In this document: piece by piece, positions 1 through 10,819 of the stretch
Numbering within the stretch: position 1 is the first letter of the stretch
Layout: each line of letters starts with the position of its first letter
Origin: Actinomycetes bacterium
GTDB lineage: Bacteria > Actinomycetota > Actinomycetes > Actinomycetales > Beutenbergiaceae
DNA: 17,376 bases
Assembly: GCA_021793935.1 (NCBI GenBank)
Contig: JAJYRV010000005.1
Coordinates: 9,970 to 27,345 of the forward strand
Reading direction: 5' to 3'
Program-made: the position numbers and the translations under genes
The notes under the pieces: generated by a model
What the model saw: the letters and a program-made list of their open reading frames with translations, nothing else
The model's database searches: none
What the model was told of the DNA's origin: nothing

Positions 1-1282
1 ACTGGATCGCCACGGAGACGTTGTTGCGCAGCCCCTCTTCGGTGATCTCACCGGGGGTGGCGGCGACGTTGAGCAGGTCCGCGGCGCCGACCTGGACGTC
101 CTCGCGCGTGTTGTCGATCTGGTTGGGCTTCTCACCCAGGACGTCGGTGAAGACCTCCTTGCACAGTTCGACCATGCCGGGGTGGGCGACCCAGGAGCCG
201 TCGAAGCCGTCGCCGGCCTCGCGGGTCTTATCGGCGCGCACCTTCTCGAAGGCGACCTTGTTGACCTCTTCATCGCGGCTGGGGATGAACGCCGCCATGC
301 CTCCGATCGCGTGCGCCCCACGCTTGTGGCAGGTGCGCACGAGGAGTTCGGTGTAGGCCCGCATGAAGGGAACGGTCATCGTGATCGCGTTGCGGTCCGG
401 GAGGAGGAACTCCTTGCCGCGGGTGCGGAAGTTCTTGATCACGGAGAATAGGTAGTCCCAGCGGCCCGCGTTCAGGCCCGCGGAGTGCTCGCGCAGTTCG
501 TACAGGATCTCTTCCATCTGGAACGCGGCCGGGATGGTTTCGATGAGGACGGTCGCCCGGATGGTCCCGCGGTCGAAGCCGAGGTGGTCGGAGGCGATAT
601 TGAAGGCGTCGTTCCACATCCGCGCCTCGAGGTGGTGCTCCATCTTCGGCAGATAGAAGTACGGCCCCTGGCCCTTCTCGATCTGGCGCACGCCGGCGGT
701 GGCGACGTAGAGCGCGAAGTCGACGAGCGAGCCCGAGGTGACCTCGCCGTCGACGAGGATGTGCTTCTCGGGCAGGTGCCACCCGCGGGGGCGCACGACG
801 ATCGTCGCGAGCTCCTCATCGGCCTTGAGCGCGTAGTGTTTGCCGTTGTCGTGGGTGAAGTCAATGGTTCGGTTGATCGCGTGCAGGAGGTTGAGCTGCC
901 CGCCGATGACGGCGTCCCAGTGCGGCGTGTTCGCGTCTTCCTGGTCGGCGAGCCAGACCTTCGCACCCGCGTTGAGTGCGTTGATGGTCATCCGGCGGTC
1001 CGTGGGGCCGGTGATCTCCACCCGGCGATCCTCCAACCCGGGCGCGGGCGGGGCGACCCGCCAGGAGTCGTCGGTGCGGATGTGTTCGGTCTCGGGGAGG
1101 AAGTCCAGGGTGCCTCCGGCGGCGAGCTCGGCCTCACGAGCGCTCCGTGCGGCAAGCGCCTCCTGACGGCGACCTTCGAGGGCCCGGTGGAGCTTAACGA
1201 TGAGCTCAAGAGCGCGATCATTGACTACTTCTTCCGCGCCTTCGGGCAGGTCAGCGGTGATCTCGATGCCGCTCACAGTCAT
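1..1282 (-). CDS. aceB: Malate synthase A, C-terminus cut off by the window edge
   Basis: Condenses glyoxylate and acetyl-CoA to malate in the cytosol, the second step of the glyoxylate bypass. The frame is open from the ATG at 1282 to the left edge, about 427 codons of a family usually near 530, so the C-terminus is missing. The malate synthase signature around residues 264-279 is clear (EHSAGLNAGRWDYLF), preceded by TVLIETIPAAF, which carries conserved active-site acidic residues, and by the N-terminal block GPTDRRMTINALNAGAKVWL. No frameshift is seen. The ATG is chosen because no other in-frame start lies near and the family alignment begins just after it; no good Shine-Dalgarno is visible. 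It lies downstream of gatB on the same strand but is separated by a terminator and has its own control region. Isocitrate lyase is not in the window. The family is certain; the symbol follows the A-type length and signature. Confidence 0.95.
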   Translation of the reverse strand, partial: MTVSGIEITADLPEGAEEVVNDRALELIVKLHRALEGRRQEALAARSAREAELAAGGTLDFLPETEHIRTDDSWRVAPPAPGLEDRRVEITGPTDRRMTINALNAGAKVWLADQEDANTPHWDAVIGGQLNLLHAINRTIDFTHDNGKHYALKADEELATIVVRPRGWHLPEKHILVDGEVTSGSLVDFALYVATAGVRQIEKGQGPYFYLPKMEHHLEARMWNDAFNIASDHLGFDRGTIRATVLIETIPAAFQMEEILYELREHSAGLNAGRWDYLFSVIKNFRTRGKEFLLPDRNAITMTVPFMRAYTELLVRTCHKRGAHAIGGMAAFIPSRDEEVNKVAFEKVRADKTREAGDGFDGSWVAHPGMVELCKEVFTDVLGEKPNQIDNTREDVQVGAADLLNVAATPGEITEEGLRNNVSVAIQ

Positions 1283-1410
1283 GAGTGTCACGTCCAATCT
1301 TAGTAATTTCACATACCGAAATTGATCTTCCCTATTACGGTATCATTCTCTCGATCTCAAGAGAACCCTTCCGGTAGGTGAAATTGGCCGCAAACCTCGC
1401 TGCAGACGCG
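1283..1410 (-). promoter_or_regulatory. aceB control region with a candidate -10 box
   Basis: This non-coding stretch between the gatB terminator and aceB is AT-richer than its surroundings. On the minus strand TAAGAT (1302-1297) fits an actinobacterial -10 box and would start transcription near 1290, giving a leader of only about 8 bases. No convincing -35 box is seen. A second weak possibility is TTGAGA followed by GTAATA further upstream. The inverted repeat listed separately overlaps the spacer just upstream of TAAGAT, where a repressor could act. Promoter position is inference. Confidence 0.4.
1305..1385. repeat. 14-bp inverted repeat upstream of aceB, candidate operator pair
   Basis: CGGTATGTGAAATT lies on the minus strand at 1318-1305 and CGGTAGGTGAAATT on the plus strand at 1372-1385, a 13 of 14 match in opposite orientation with centres 67 bp apart. 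A half-copy, CGGTATCATT, is at 1338-1347. The proximal copy directly abuts the candidate -10 box of aceB. The arrangement resembles a two-site operator, but I do not recognise the cognate regulator, and the motif is not one I can assign to RamB, RamA or GlxR. Confidence 0.45.
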
Positions 1411-1412
1411 AA

Positions 1413-1436
1413 AACGGGGGCCCGCAGGCCCCCGTT
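1413..1436 (-). terminator. Intrinsic terminator after gatB
   Basis: A perfect 10-bp stem (AACGGGGGCC and GGCCCCCGTT) closes a 4-base loop. On the minus strand it begins 15 bases after the gatB stop codon, and its descending arm ends in a short run of T (GTTTTC). It separates the gatCAB operon from aceB. The T run is short, as is common in high-GC genomes. Confidence 0.8.
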
Positions 1437-1451
1437 CTTGTTGAAGCTGCT

Positions 1452-2942
1452 CTAACCGCTGACGCGCTCGAGGATGAGCTCGCGCACGCGGCCCGCGTCG
1501 GCTTGGCCGCGGGTTGCTTTCATCACCGCGCCGATGACCGCGCCGATCGGGCGCATGTCGCCTTCCTTGATCTTTTCGGCGATGTCGGGCTGTTCGGCGA
1601 GGGTTGCGTCGATGACCTCCAGCAACGGGCCGTCGTCGGAGACGATTTCCAGCCCGCGGGCCGAGACGACCTGTTCCGGGCTCCCTTCACCTGCGAGCAC
1701 CCCTTCGAGTACCTGCCGAGCGAGCTTGTCGTTGATCCGGCCGGAATCGATGAGGCCTTGCAGCTCCACGATCGTGCCCGCGCTCGTGAGGGAGGAGAGC
1801 TCCACGCCCTGGTCGTTGGCCACGCGCAGCAGCTCCCCCATCCACCATTTGCGGGCCGCGGCCGCGGTGGTCCCGGCAGCAATGGTCTCCTCGATGACGT
1901 CGAGGGCGTCGGCGTTGATGACGTCGCGCATCTCCAGGTCGGAGTAGCCCCACTCCTGTTGCAGGCGGCGCCGGCGCGCGGCGGGCATCTCCGGCAGGGT
2001 GGCCCGCAGCTCCTCGACCCACGCCCGGTCCGGGGTGAGTGGCACGAGATCCGGTTCGGGGAAGTAGCGGTAGTCCTCCGCGTCAGACTTCGGCCGCCCG
2101 GATGAGGTGGAGGCGGTGTCGTCGTGGTAGTGGCGGGTTTCCTGCAGCACGGTTTCACCCGCGTCGAGCACTCCAGCCTGGCGGGAGATCTCGTAGCGCA
2201 CGGCCCGTTCGATCGATCGGAAGGAGTTGACGTTCTTCGTCTCCGTGCGCGTGCCCAGCGGGTCCTGCGGGGTCGGCCGCAACGAGAGGTTGATGTCGGC
2301 CCGCACGTTGCCGCGTTCCATCCGCGCCTGGGAAACCCCGATCGCCCGGAAGATGTCACGCAGGGTCTTCACGTACGCCCGCGCCACCTCCGGCGCCCGC
2401 TCCCCCACCCCGGTGATAGGTCGGGTGACGATCTCCACCAGCGGGATTCCCGCCCGGTTGTAATCCACGAGCGAATAGGTCGCCCCGTGGATGCGCCCGG
2501 CCGTGCCACCGACGTGGACGTTCTTGCCCGCGTCTTCCTCAATGTGGGCGCGTTCGATCTCGACCCGGACGACTTCACCATCGTCAAGTTCCACGTCCAC
2601 GTGCCCGTCGAAGGCAATGGGTTCGTCGGATTGCGAGGTCTGGAAGTTCTTCGGGATATCGGGGTAGAAGTAGTTCTTCCGCGCGAAGCGCGAGTACTCC
2701 GCGATCTCGCAGTTGAGCGCGAGCCCGATGAGGATCGCGTACTCCACCGCCTTCTTGTTCACCACGGGTAACGAGCCGGGCAGACCGAGCGTGGTCGGGG
2801 TGATCGCGACGTTGGGTTCGCCGTCCACGTGGGCGGGGGCGTCGTCGAAAATCTTCGTCTTCGTACCGAGCTCCACGTGCACCTCGATCCCGAGAACCGG
2901 ATCGTAACGTTTGATCGCGTCGTCAAAGTCAACTGCGGTCAT
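1452..2942 (-). CDS. gatB: Asp-tRNA(Asn)/Glu-tRNA(Gln) amidotransferase subunit B
   Basis: The tRNA-binding and kinase subunit of the GatCAB complex. It phosphorylates the mischarged Glu-tRNA(Gln) or Asp-tRNA(Asn) so that ammonia from GatA can amidate it. At 496 residues it has family length. The cradle domain starts with the GIEVHVEL block near residue 18; [15 protein letters not shown] and [17 protein letters not shown] follow in the usual order. The C-terminus is the helical YqeY-like tail ([18 protein letters not shown]). The ATG at 2942 has a strong Shine-Dalgarno (AAGGAGG, 4 bases away) and overlaps the gatA stop as ATGA (2939-2942), so the two are probably translationally coupled. It is the last gene of its operon. 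Confidence 0.97.
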   Translation of the reverse strand: MTAVDFDDAIKRYDPVLGIEVHVELGTKTKIFDDAPAHVDGEPNVAITPTTLGLPGSLPVVNKKAVEYAILIGLALNCEIAEYSRFARKNYFYPDIPKNFQTSQSDEPIAFDGHVDVELDDGEVVRVEIERAHIEEDAGKNVHVGGTAGRIHGATYSLVDYNRAGIPLVEIVTRPITGVGERAPEVARAYVKTLRDIFRAIGVSQARMERGNVRADINLSLRPTPQDPLGTRTETKNVNSFRSIERAVRYEISRQAGVLDAGETVLQETRHYHDDTASTSSGRPKSDAEDYRYFPEPDLVPLTPDRAWVEELRATLPEMPAARRRRLQQEWGYSDLEMRDVINADALDVIEETIAAGTTAAAARKWWMGELLRVANDQGVELSSLTSAGTIVELQGLIDSGRINDKLARQVLEGVLAGEGSPEQVVSARGLEIVSDDGPLLEVIDATLAEQPDIAEKIKEGDMRPIGAVIGAVMKATRGQADAGRVRELILERVSG

Positions 2943-4447
2943 TTCGCCTCCTTGAGGTCAGGCGCGGATTCACAGATCGGGCCGCCACCGGCATTGATTC
3001 GCGCTTCAATCGCGGCGGCGAAGGAGTACATCCGGGCGTCTTCCCGGGCCGGCGCAATGACCTGCAGGCCGACCGGCAGCCCCTCGGCGATTCCGCTGGG
3101 CAGGGAGAGCGCGGGGAGCCCGGCGAGGTTGACCGGGATCGTCGCGAAGTCGCCGCGGTACATCGCGAGCGGATCGTCCACGCGCTCACCGAGCTTGAAC
3201 GCCGTCGTCGCCGCCGTCGGGGAGACGAGCACGTCGACGTTTGCGAAGGCGTCAGCGAAATCGCGCTGCACGAGGGTGCGCACGCGCTGGGCGTTGCCGT
3301 AGTACGCGTCGTAGAACCCAGCCGAGAGGACGTAGGTGCCGAGCATGATCCGGCGCTTGACTTCCGGGCCGAACCCAGCCCCGCGGGTGGCCGCCATGAC
3401 GCGTTCGGCAGTGACCGGGCCTTCCGCCGGCGACACTCGGAGCCCGTAGCGCATTCCGTCCAACCGGGCGAGGTTGGAGGAGGCCTCCGCGGACATGATG
3501 ATGTAGTAGGCCCCGAGCGCCGCATCGAAGGACGGGCAGTCAATCTCGACGATCTCCGCACCCGCCTCGGTGAGCAGGTCGAGGTTCGCTTGGAACGTCT
3601 CGTTCACGCCGGGGCCGTAACCCGGGCCCTCGAGTTGCTTGATGATCCCGACCTTGGTGCCGTGCAGGTCCCGCTGGGCCCCGGCACGGGCCGCCTCGGC
3701 GTTCGAGGGCAGCTCCTCGGGCAGGGAGGTGGAATCGCGGACGTCGTGGCCGCCGATCACGTCGTGCAGGAGCGCTGCGTCGAGCACCGTGCGGGCCGCC
3801 GGGCCCACCTGGTCGAGGCTCGAGGCGAGCGCGATGAGCCCGTACCGGGAGACGCCGCCGTAGGTCGGTTTCACCCCGACGGTGCCGGTGAGCGCGGCGG
3901 GCTCGCGGATCGAGCCGCCGGTGTCGGAGCCGAGCGCGAGCGGCGCGGAGAACGCGGCGAGCGTGGCCGAGGATCCTCCCCCCGAGCCGCCCGGGGTGCG
4001 CTCGAGATCCCACGGGTTCCGCGTGGGCCCGAAGGCGGAGAACTCCGTTGAGGAGCCCATCGCGAATTCGTCGAGGTTCGTCTTGCCGAGGATCGGGAGC
4101 CCGGCCGCGCGCAGGCGCTCCACGACGGTCGCGTCGTAGGGCGGCACCCAGTTCTCGAGCATCTTCGAGGCAGCGGTGGTCACCTGGTCCTTCGTGACGA
4201 TCGAGTCCTTCAGGGCGATCGGCACGCCGGCTAGCTCCGGCAACGAATTACCCTCGCGGCGGCGCTCGTCCACGGATCTGGCGGCCTCGAGCGCCTCGTC
4301 GGTGTTCACGTGCAGGTACGCGTTGACCTGCGAGTCGGTCGCCTCGATCGCATCGAGGTGCGCCTGGGTCACTTCAACGCTGCTCACTTCGCCGGCGGCG
4401 AGCGCGGCGGCGAGGTCGGCGGCGGTTTTCCGGGTGAGGTCACTCAT
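2939..4447 (-). CDS. gatA: Asp-tRNA(Asn)/Glu-tRNA(Gln) amidotransferase subunit A
   Basis: The glutaminase subunit of GatCAB; it releases ammonia from glutamine and channels it to GatB. At 502 residues it is a full-length amidase-signature enzyme. The catalytic Ser-cisSer-Lys triad is visible as K80 (GVPIALKDS), S155 (PGGSGGGSS) and S179 (GSDTGGSI), spaced as in characterised GatA proteins. The next block, [14 protein letters not shown], is also typical of GatA. The ATG at 4447 has GGAG 7 bases upstream and overlaps the gatC stop as ATGA (4444-4447). The 3' end overlaps gatB in the same way. Other amidase-family members are possible on the domain alone, but the gatC and gatB neighbours settle the call. 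Confidence 0.97.
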   Translation of the reverse strand: MSDLTRKTAADLAAALAAGEVSSVEVTQAHLDAIEATDSQVNAYLHVNTDEALEAARSVDERRREGNSLPELAGVPIALKDSIVTKDQVTTAASKMLENWVPPYDATVVERLRAAGLPILGKTNLDEFAMGSSTEFSAFGPTRNPWDLERTPGGSGGGSSATLAAFSAPLALGSDTGGSIREPAALTGTVGVKPTYGGVSRYGLIALASSLDQVGPAARTVLDAALLHDVIGGHDVRDSTSLPEELPSNAEAARAGAQRDLHGTKVGIIKQLEGPGYGPGVNETFQANLDLLTEAGAEIVEIDCPSFDAALGAYYIIMSAEASSNLARLDGMRYGLRVSPAEGPVTAERVMAATRGAGFGPEVKRRIMLGTYVLSAGFYDAYYGNAQRVRTLVQRDFADAFANVDVLVSPTAATTAFKLGERVDDPLAMYRGDFATIPVNLAGLPALSLPSGIAEGLPVGLQVIAPAREDARMYSFAAAIEARINAGGGPICESAPDLKEAK

Positions 4448-4743
4448 GCGTCTTCTCCCAAGATCTGGGGGACGGCGAACCGCCCGTCTTCGGCCTCGGG
4501 CGCGGCGGCGAGGACGACGTCGGTCGGCAGTGTCTCGCCGGGCACGTCCTCACGGAACACGTTGGACAGCGGCAGCGGGTGGCTGGTCGCGGGGGTGTCC
4601 TCAGAGACGGCGCTGGAGACTACTTCGACGGCGTCGATGATGACGTCGAGTTCGCCTGCGAACTTTTCAACTTCTTCCTCGGTGAGGTCGATGAGCGCGA
4701 GTTTCGCGATCCGGGCGACCTCCTCAGGGTTCATTTTCGGCAT
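4444..4743 (-). CDS. gatC: Asp-tRNA(Asn)/Glu-tRNA(Gln) amidotransferase subunit C
   Basis: Small subunit of 99 residues that wraps around GatA and stabilises the GatA-GatB interface. The N-terminal [20 protein letters not shown] matches the GatC family pattern, and the C-terminal half carries the proline-rich belt typical of GatC ([17 protein letters not shown]). The frame is open much further upstream, to 5139, but that part overlaps the MetE-like gene and does not resemble GatC. I choose the ATG at 4743, only 5 bases after the upstream stop, because it places the EEV motif at the usual distance from the N-terminus. The ATG at 4734 is an alternative. The nearest purine tract (GAGG) is badly spaced for both, so re-initiation after the upstream gene is likely. 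Confidence 0.93.
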   Translation of the reverse strand: MPKMNPEEVARIAKLALIDLTEEEVEKFAGELDVIIDAVEVVSSAVSEDTPATSHPLPLSNVFREDVPGETLPTDVVLAAAPEAEDGRFAVPQILGEDA

Positions 4744-4748
4744 GATCC

Positions 4749-5831
4749 TCAGTCTATCTGTGGGGCGGGAAGTGGGTCGGCAACCGCCGCGTGCAGTTGG
4801 AGCAACGGAACGGTGCGTTCGGCCGGTCCGCGCCCGAAACCGCATTCCGTGGCCACGCCGAATTCGGTGATCCCGGCGCGTTTTGCCGCATCGATCCGGG
4901 CGTGAGCGCCGTCGGCGCCGTCCTGGTGGTGGATAAGCCCGAGGTACAGCTCCTGGTAGGCATCCGCCAACTCGCCCAGCGGCGCGAAGTATTCCCGGTC
5001 GTCCCGATCGATCGGAACCGGAAGGTGCAGCCAGTTCAGCGGCCGGGTCACGTCCGCGGCGATCGCGTTCGCCACCGTCGTGAGGTTCGCGGTGTCGAGG
5101 GGTTCGACGAAGTGCTTCTCCCCCACGTCGCCATAACACAGGTGCACACCGACCTCGATATCCGCCGGCACCGCCTCGATGACCGCAACGGCGCGCGTGA
5201 CCAAGCCGTCAAGGAGCGGCTCGAACCACGCGTGGGAGGGAATCGCCACCTCCCGCCCCGCGGCGGTCTCGATGTAGGAGAATTCGACCGCGAGGTCGAA
5301 CTGGATCGCGAGCTCGGCGGCGGGGATCTGGGAGGTGATCTCGTTGATCTCGTCGACGAGCGCGGAGGTGTAGGCCCGCTCCACCAGGGGCCGGGCGTCG
5401 GGGTGAACGAACGTCGACAACGGTGCGAGCGGCGTCGGGAGGCTCACCTGGAAACGGGTTCCCTCGCGGATCACCCCTTCTTCGCGAAGCCGCGTGAATT
5501 CCTCGTAGGAGTTCAACGCTGCTTCGGCGTAACCGAGTTCGGGAAATTCGATCTCCTCGTGGGGCACCGTGCCGTCGGGCGCGAACGGGCGAATGTCGAA
5601 GCCCGCCATGATGACCGGCTCCTCGCCCACTCGCGCGAGGCCGGGGGTGTCATCGAACACTTCCCCTTGGAACAAGATCCAGTGGAATCGCTTACCTACT
5701 TCGCCATCCGGGATCCGGCGCACGTGCCCACCCAGATGAGTGGACACAGTACGGAACGTCTCCTCAGCGGAATCAGTGGTTACTGATCCCACCAGATGGG
5801 CGCCTCGAATGCTGCTTTGTTCAATACTCAC
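4749..5831 (-). CDS. UROD/MetE-like protein, methionine synthase II C-terminal superfamily
   Basis: A 360-residue TIM-barrel-type protein related to the C-terminal domain of cobalamin-independent methionine synthase and to uroporphyrinogen decarboxylase. The N-terminus reads GAHLVGSVTTDSAEETFR and then RRIPDGEVGKR. Part of a MetE zinc site is recognisable: H230 and C232 in VGVHLCYGD, and C330 in ATECGFGR. The glutamate ligand expected about 20 residues after the HxC pair is not obvious. It lacks the N-terminal half of MetE, so it is not a standard methionine synthase; substrate and methyl donor are unknown. It starts with GTG at 5831 without a Shine-Dalgarno, near a possible -10 box. It ends 5 bases before gatC and so heads the gatCAB operon. 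Homologues of this type sit near ligA, mnmA and gat genes in many actinobacteria, as I recall. Confidence 0.75.
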   Translation of the reverse strand: MSIEQSSIRGAHLVGSVTTDSAEETFRTVSTHLGGHVRRIPDGEVGKRFHWILFQGEVFDDTPGLARVGEEPVIMAGFDIRPFAPDGTVPHEEIEFPELGYAEAALNSYEEFTRLREEGVIREGTRFQVSLPTPLAPLSTFVHPDARPLVERAYTSALVDEINEITSQIPAAELAIQFDLAVEFSYIETAAGREVAIPSHAWFEPLLDGLVTRAVAVIEAVPADIEVGVHLCYGDVGEKHFVEPLDTANLTTVANAIAADVTRPLNWLHLPVPIDRDDREYFAPLGELADAYQELYLGLIHHQDGADGAHARIDAAKRAGITEFGVATECGFGRGPAERTVPLLQLHAAVADPLPAPQID

Positions 5832-5873
5832 CGCTCAAGAGTAATACCCGGCGCGGGGCAATAAGCTACTTCC
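5832..5873. promoter_or_regulatory. 42-bp divergent promoter gap with a shared near-palindromic -10
   Basis: The gap between the divergent MetE-like gene and the small membrane gene must hold any local promoter for both. GTAATAC (5841-5847) is a near-palindrome: it reads TAATAC on the plus strand and TATTAC on the minus strand, both acceptable -10 boxes. For the minus strand the GTG start would be about 3 bases from the transcription start. No -35 box was convincing on either strand. This is inference from motif and geometry. Confidence 0.3.
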
Positions 5874-6230
5874 ATGGGCAGTTTTGATGAACAACCGCGC
5901 ACGGAACCGGAATCCGAGGTCGCTTCTCCCCCACCGCTGGTGGCCTTCGCGCACCGGCACCGCCTCCTCATCGGGGTGGTCGTCGCCGCGGTGATGGTCG
6001 GCGTTTTCGCGTGGGCCATCCTCGCCCTCCCCGAAGCCACGGCACCCGGACTTTTTGGCGTGATTCAGCGGTACTCGTTCCCGGTGATGTGTGTGCTCAT
6101 CGCTGCCGTGGGCCTCACGTGGGGCCTCAAAGTCAAGCCGGTCTGGACGAACCTCGCGGCGTACGCGGCGATCGGAACCTACCTGGTGTATCTCATCGTC
6201 GGGTGGGTGTACGAGAACTTCCTCACGTAA
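5874..6230 (+). CDS. Small integral membrane protein, three predicted helices
   Basis: 118 residues; I do not recognise the family. The first 28 residues are hydrophilic and acidic or proline-rich (DEQPRTEPESEVASPPP). Three hydrophobic stretches follow: about 31-52 (LLIGVVVAAVMVGVFAWAIL), 67-86 and 92-114, joined by short loops. Positive residues (HRHR) before helix 1 would favour a cytoplasmic N-terminus. There is no signal peptide and no catalytic motif. It is the only plus-strand gene between two long minus-strand operons and stands alone. No Shine-Dalgarno precedes the ATG. Codon use and hydrophobic pattern support a real gene, and the gap left without it would be over 500 bases. Confidence 0.75.
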   Translation: MGSFDEQPRTEPESEVASPPPLVAFAHRHRLLIGVVVAAVMVGVFAWAILALPEATAPGLFGVIQRYSFPVMCVLIAAVGLTWGLKVKPVWTNLAAYAAIGTYLVYLIVGWVYENFLT

Positions 6231-6370
6231 CCGCTCGAGCAGCGCCGTCGACAATGACATTACGGTTAGTATTTTCGGGATTTCCAACCCTAAGAGCATT
6301 GTCGAGCAACCCTAATATCATTCTCGGGCCGGACTCGGGCGGTTCTGGCCCGTGCGTGTGGCCCGTGCGT
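6231..6370. other. Convergent intergenic region with weak repeats
   Basis: This spacer lies between the ends of the small membrane gene and pxpC. It holds no gene. CAACCCTAA occurs twice (6285-6293, 6307-6315), 22 bp apart, and CGACAATG is inversely repeated as CATTGTCG about 50 bases later. CGGGCC and GGCCCG (6325-6330, 6347-6352) could pair as a 6-bp stem with a 16-base loop and might act as a weak terminator for both genes, but no T run follows on either strand. Confidence 0.4.
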
Positions 6371-6382
6371 CTAACCCGTGCG
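6349..6382. repeat. Three tandem copies of CCCGTGCG, 13-bp period
   Basis: CCCGTGCG starts at 6349, 6362 and 6375, exactly 13 bp apart, with diverged 5-base spacers. The third copy lies inside the last codons of pxpC. It looks like a minor slippage product; no function is evident. Confidence 0.5.
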
Positions 6383-7243
6383 CAGGCGGGCGCGGCGGAA
6401 ACGGATCACTTGCCCGGGTGCGGCGTGGGCGAGGGCATCAACAGCTGCAGGGGCGAGGACGCCCACGACCGGATAGCCGCCGGTCGTCGGGTGATCGGGG
6501 CCGAAGATGAGCGGTTCCCCGCTGGGCGGGATCTGGATCGCGCCACGAACAATTCCTTCCGACGGCAGTTCCTCCTGCCGAGTGCGCACGATTCGCGGGC
6601 CGCGTAGGCGCACCCCGATGCGGTCCGCCAGGTCGCTCACCCGGTACTCGTTGTCAAAAAGCGCATCGAGGTTATCCACCCAGTTCGCCCGCGGGCCGGG
6701 GTACACCGACGCAACGAGCAGCGCCGCGGGGGCACCGGTCAGCGGGGATGAAGCGCGGTCGGGGTTAATGGTTCGCAGCGGGCGCCGCTCTGTTCCGATG
6801 GCGAGCGCGTCCCCTTCTTGCAGCGGAGGCGGCCCGAGCCCCGAGAGCGTGTCGTGGGAGGCCGAGCCGAGTACCCGGGGCACTTCGAAGCCGCCCCGCA
6901 CGGCGATGTAGGTGCGGATGCCGCGTGGCCGCAGGCTGATCTCTTCACCCGCGGCGACGGCGATGACCAGCGTCCCATCCGCGCTCCGCTGCTGCTCACC
7001 GCCCGTGACTGCCGCGGGGGCACCCGCGAGCGCGAGGATGGCGCTCCGGTGGGCAAGAAGGCGGCACGTGCCGATCACTTCGAGGGCCGGCGCGCCGGCC
7101 GCATTCCCGAGGGCGAGGTTGGCGCGCGCGAGCGCGCTGCGGTTCGCGGCGCCCGACGGGCTCACCCCGAGGTCGGCGTACCCGCTCCGGCCGAGGTCTT
7201 CGAACAGCGCCAGTCCGCCCAGTTGCGTGAGGGTGAGGCTCAT
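6371..7243 (-). CDS. pxpC: 5-oxoprolinase subunit C (KipA family, carboxyltransferase domain CT_A_B)
   Basis: Third subunit of the ATP-dependent prokaryotic 5-oxoprolinase, which opens 5-oxoproline to glutamate. 290 residues is family length. The N-terminal block LFEDLGRSGYADLGVSPSGA and the following AN-LALGN-ALEV pattern are typical of the biotin-dependent carboxylase-like domain; the C-terminus contains the expected FGPDHPTTGGYPVVGVL segment. No biotin-attachment domain is present, as is normal for this subunit. The ATG at 7243 overlaps the pxpB stop as ATGA (7240-7243). On its own it could be an allophanate hydrolase or urea carboxylase part, but the adjacent pxpB and pxpA make 5-oxoprolinase the best call. 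Confidence 0.92.
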   Translation of the reverse strand: MSLTLTQLGGLALFEDLGRSGYADLGVSPSGAANRSALARANLALGNAAGAPALEVIGTCRLLAHRSAILALAGAPAAVTGGEQQRSADGTLVIAVAAGEEISLRPRGIRTYIAVRGGFEVPRVLGSASHDTLSGLGPPPLQEGDALAIGTERRPLRTINPDRASSPLTGAPAALLVASVYPGPRANWVDNLDALFDNEYRVSDLADRIGVRLRGPRIVRTRQEELPSEGIVRGAIQIPPSGEPLIFGPDHPTTGGYPVVGVLAPAAVDALAHAAPGQVIRFRRARLRTG

Positions 7244-7865
7244 CGCGGCTCGAACCTCACGATCGCCCCGGGGCGTAGGAGCGCCGGGGGCTCGGCGTCG
7301 GCGTCAAAAAGTTCCATGTCGGTGCGGCCGAGCAGGAGCCACCCCCCGGGCGAGGAACGGGGATACACCGCTGCGTACTCCCCCGCGATCGCGACCGACC
7401 CGGCGGGAACCGAGGCCCGCGGTGAGTCGAGCCGCGGGAGGTGGAGGGCTTCGTTGAGCCCGCTCAAGTACCCGAAGCCGGGGGCGAAGCCCATGAATGC
7501 CACCCGGTACTCGGGGCGGGAATGGCGTTCGATGACATCCTCGATCGTCATCGCGGCGCGCTCGGCAATGAGGGGGAGATCCTCCCCGTCATAGCGGACG
7601 GGGATCACCACGCGCTGCGGGTCGGGGTTCGCATCCTCGGCCGCTTCCGACCACGCCGTGCGCACCGCTGCCGTGAAATGCGCCATTGCCTCAACCTCGG
7701 AGAAGTCCGAGGCTGAGAAGGTGAGGAGCACCGTGGCAGCACCGGGGACGGCATCGACGACTCCGGGAAGGTCTCGCAGGTGTTCCGCGAGCACTACGGG
7801 GTTTCGCCCCGGGGTGTCGACGAGCAGCGCCCCCGGGCCGTAGGGGACGATGACCGGTTGCCTCG

Positions 7866-7869
<4 letters not shown>
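7240..7869 (-). CDS. pxpB: 5-oxoprolinase subunit B (KipI family, carboxyltransferase domain CT_C_D)
   Basis: Partner of PxpC in the 5-oxoprolinase complex. 209 residues, near the usual size. It starts with PYGPGALLVDTPGR. The family core MGFAPGFGYLSGLNEALHLPRLDSPRASVPAGSVAIAG is unmistakable in its parts (FAPGFGYL, PAGSVAIAG) and is followed by SPGGWLLLGRT. The frame is open to a GTG at 7881, but I choose the GTG at 7869: it has GGAG six bases upstream (7876-7879) and gives a GTGA overlap with the pxpA stop, like the other junctions here. The KipI name comes from a Bacillus sporulation kinase inhibitor; with pxpA and pxpC beside it, the enzyme role is more likely. Confidence 0.9.
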
Positions 7870-10795
<2,926 letters not shown>

Positions 10796-10819
10796 TCACC
10801 CTTCCGCAAGCTCCCCACC

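Noticed and set aside
485..1303. Plus-strand open frame of 272 codons opposite aceB
   Set aside because: It is antisense to malate synthase, whose signature is intact; there is no family resemblance.
4744..5139. N-terminal extension of gatC, giving a 231-residue protein
   Set aside because: The extension overlaps the well-supported MetE-like gene in another frame, is arginine- and glycine-rich, and GatC is normally about 100 residues.
6325..6352. Bidirectional intrinsic terminator between the small membrane gene and pxpC
   Set aside because: The stem is only 6 bp with a 16-base loop and there is no T run on either side; it is mentioned only as a weak possibility.
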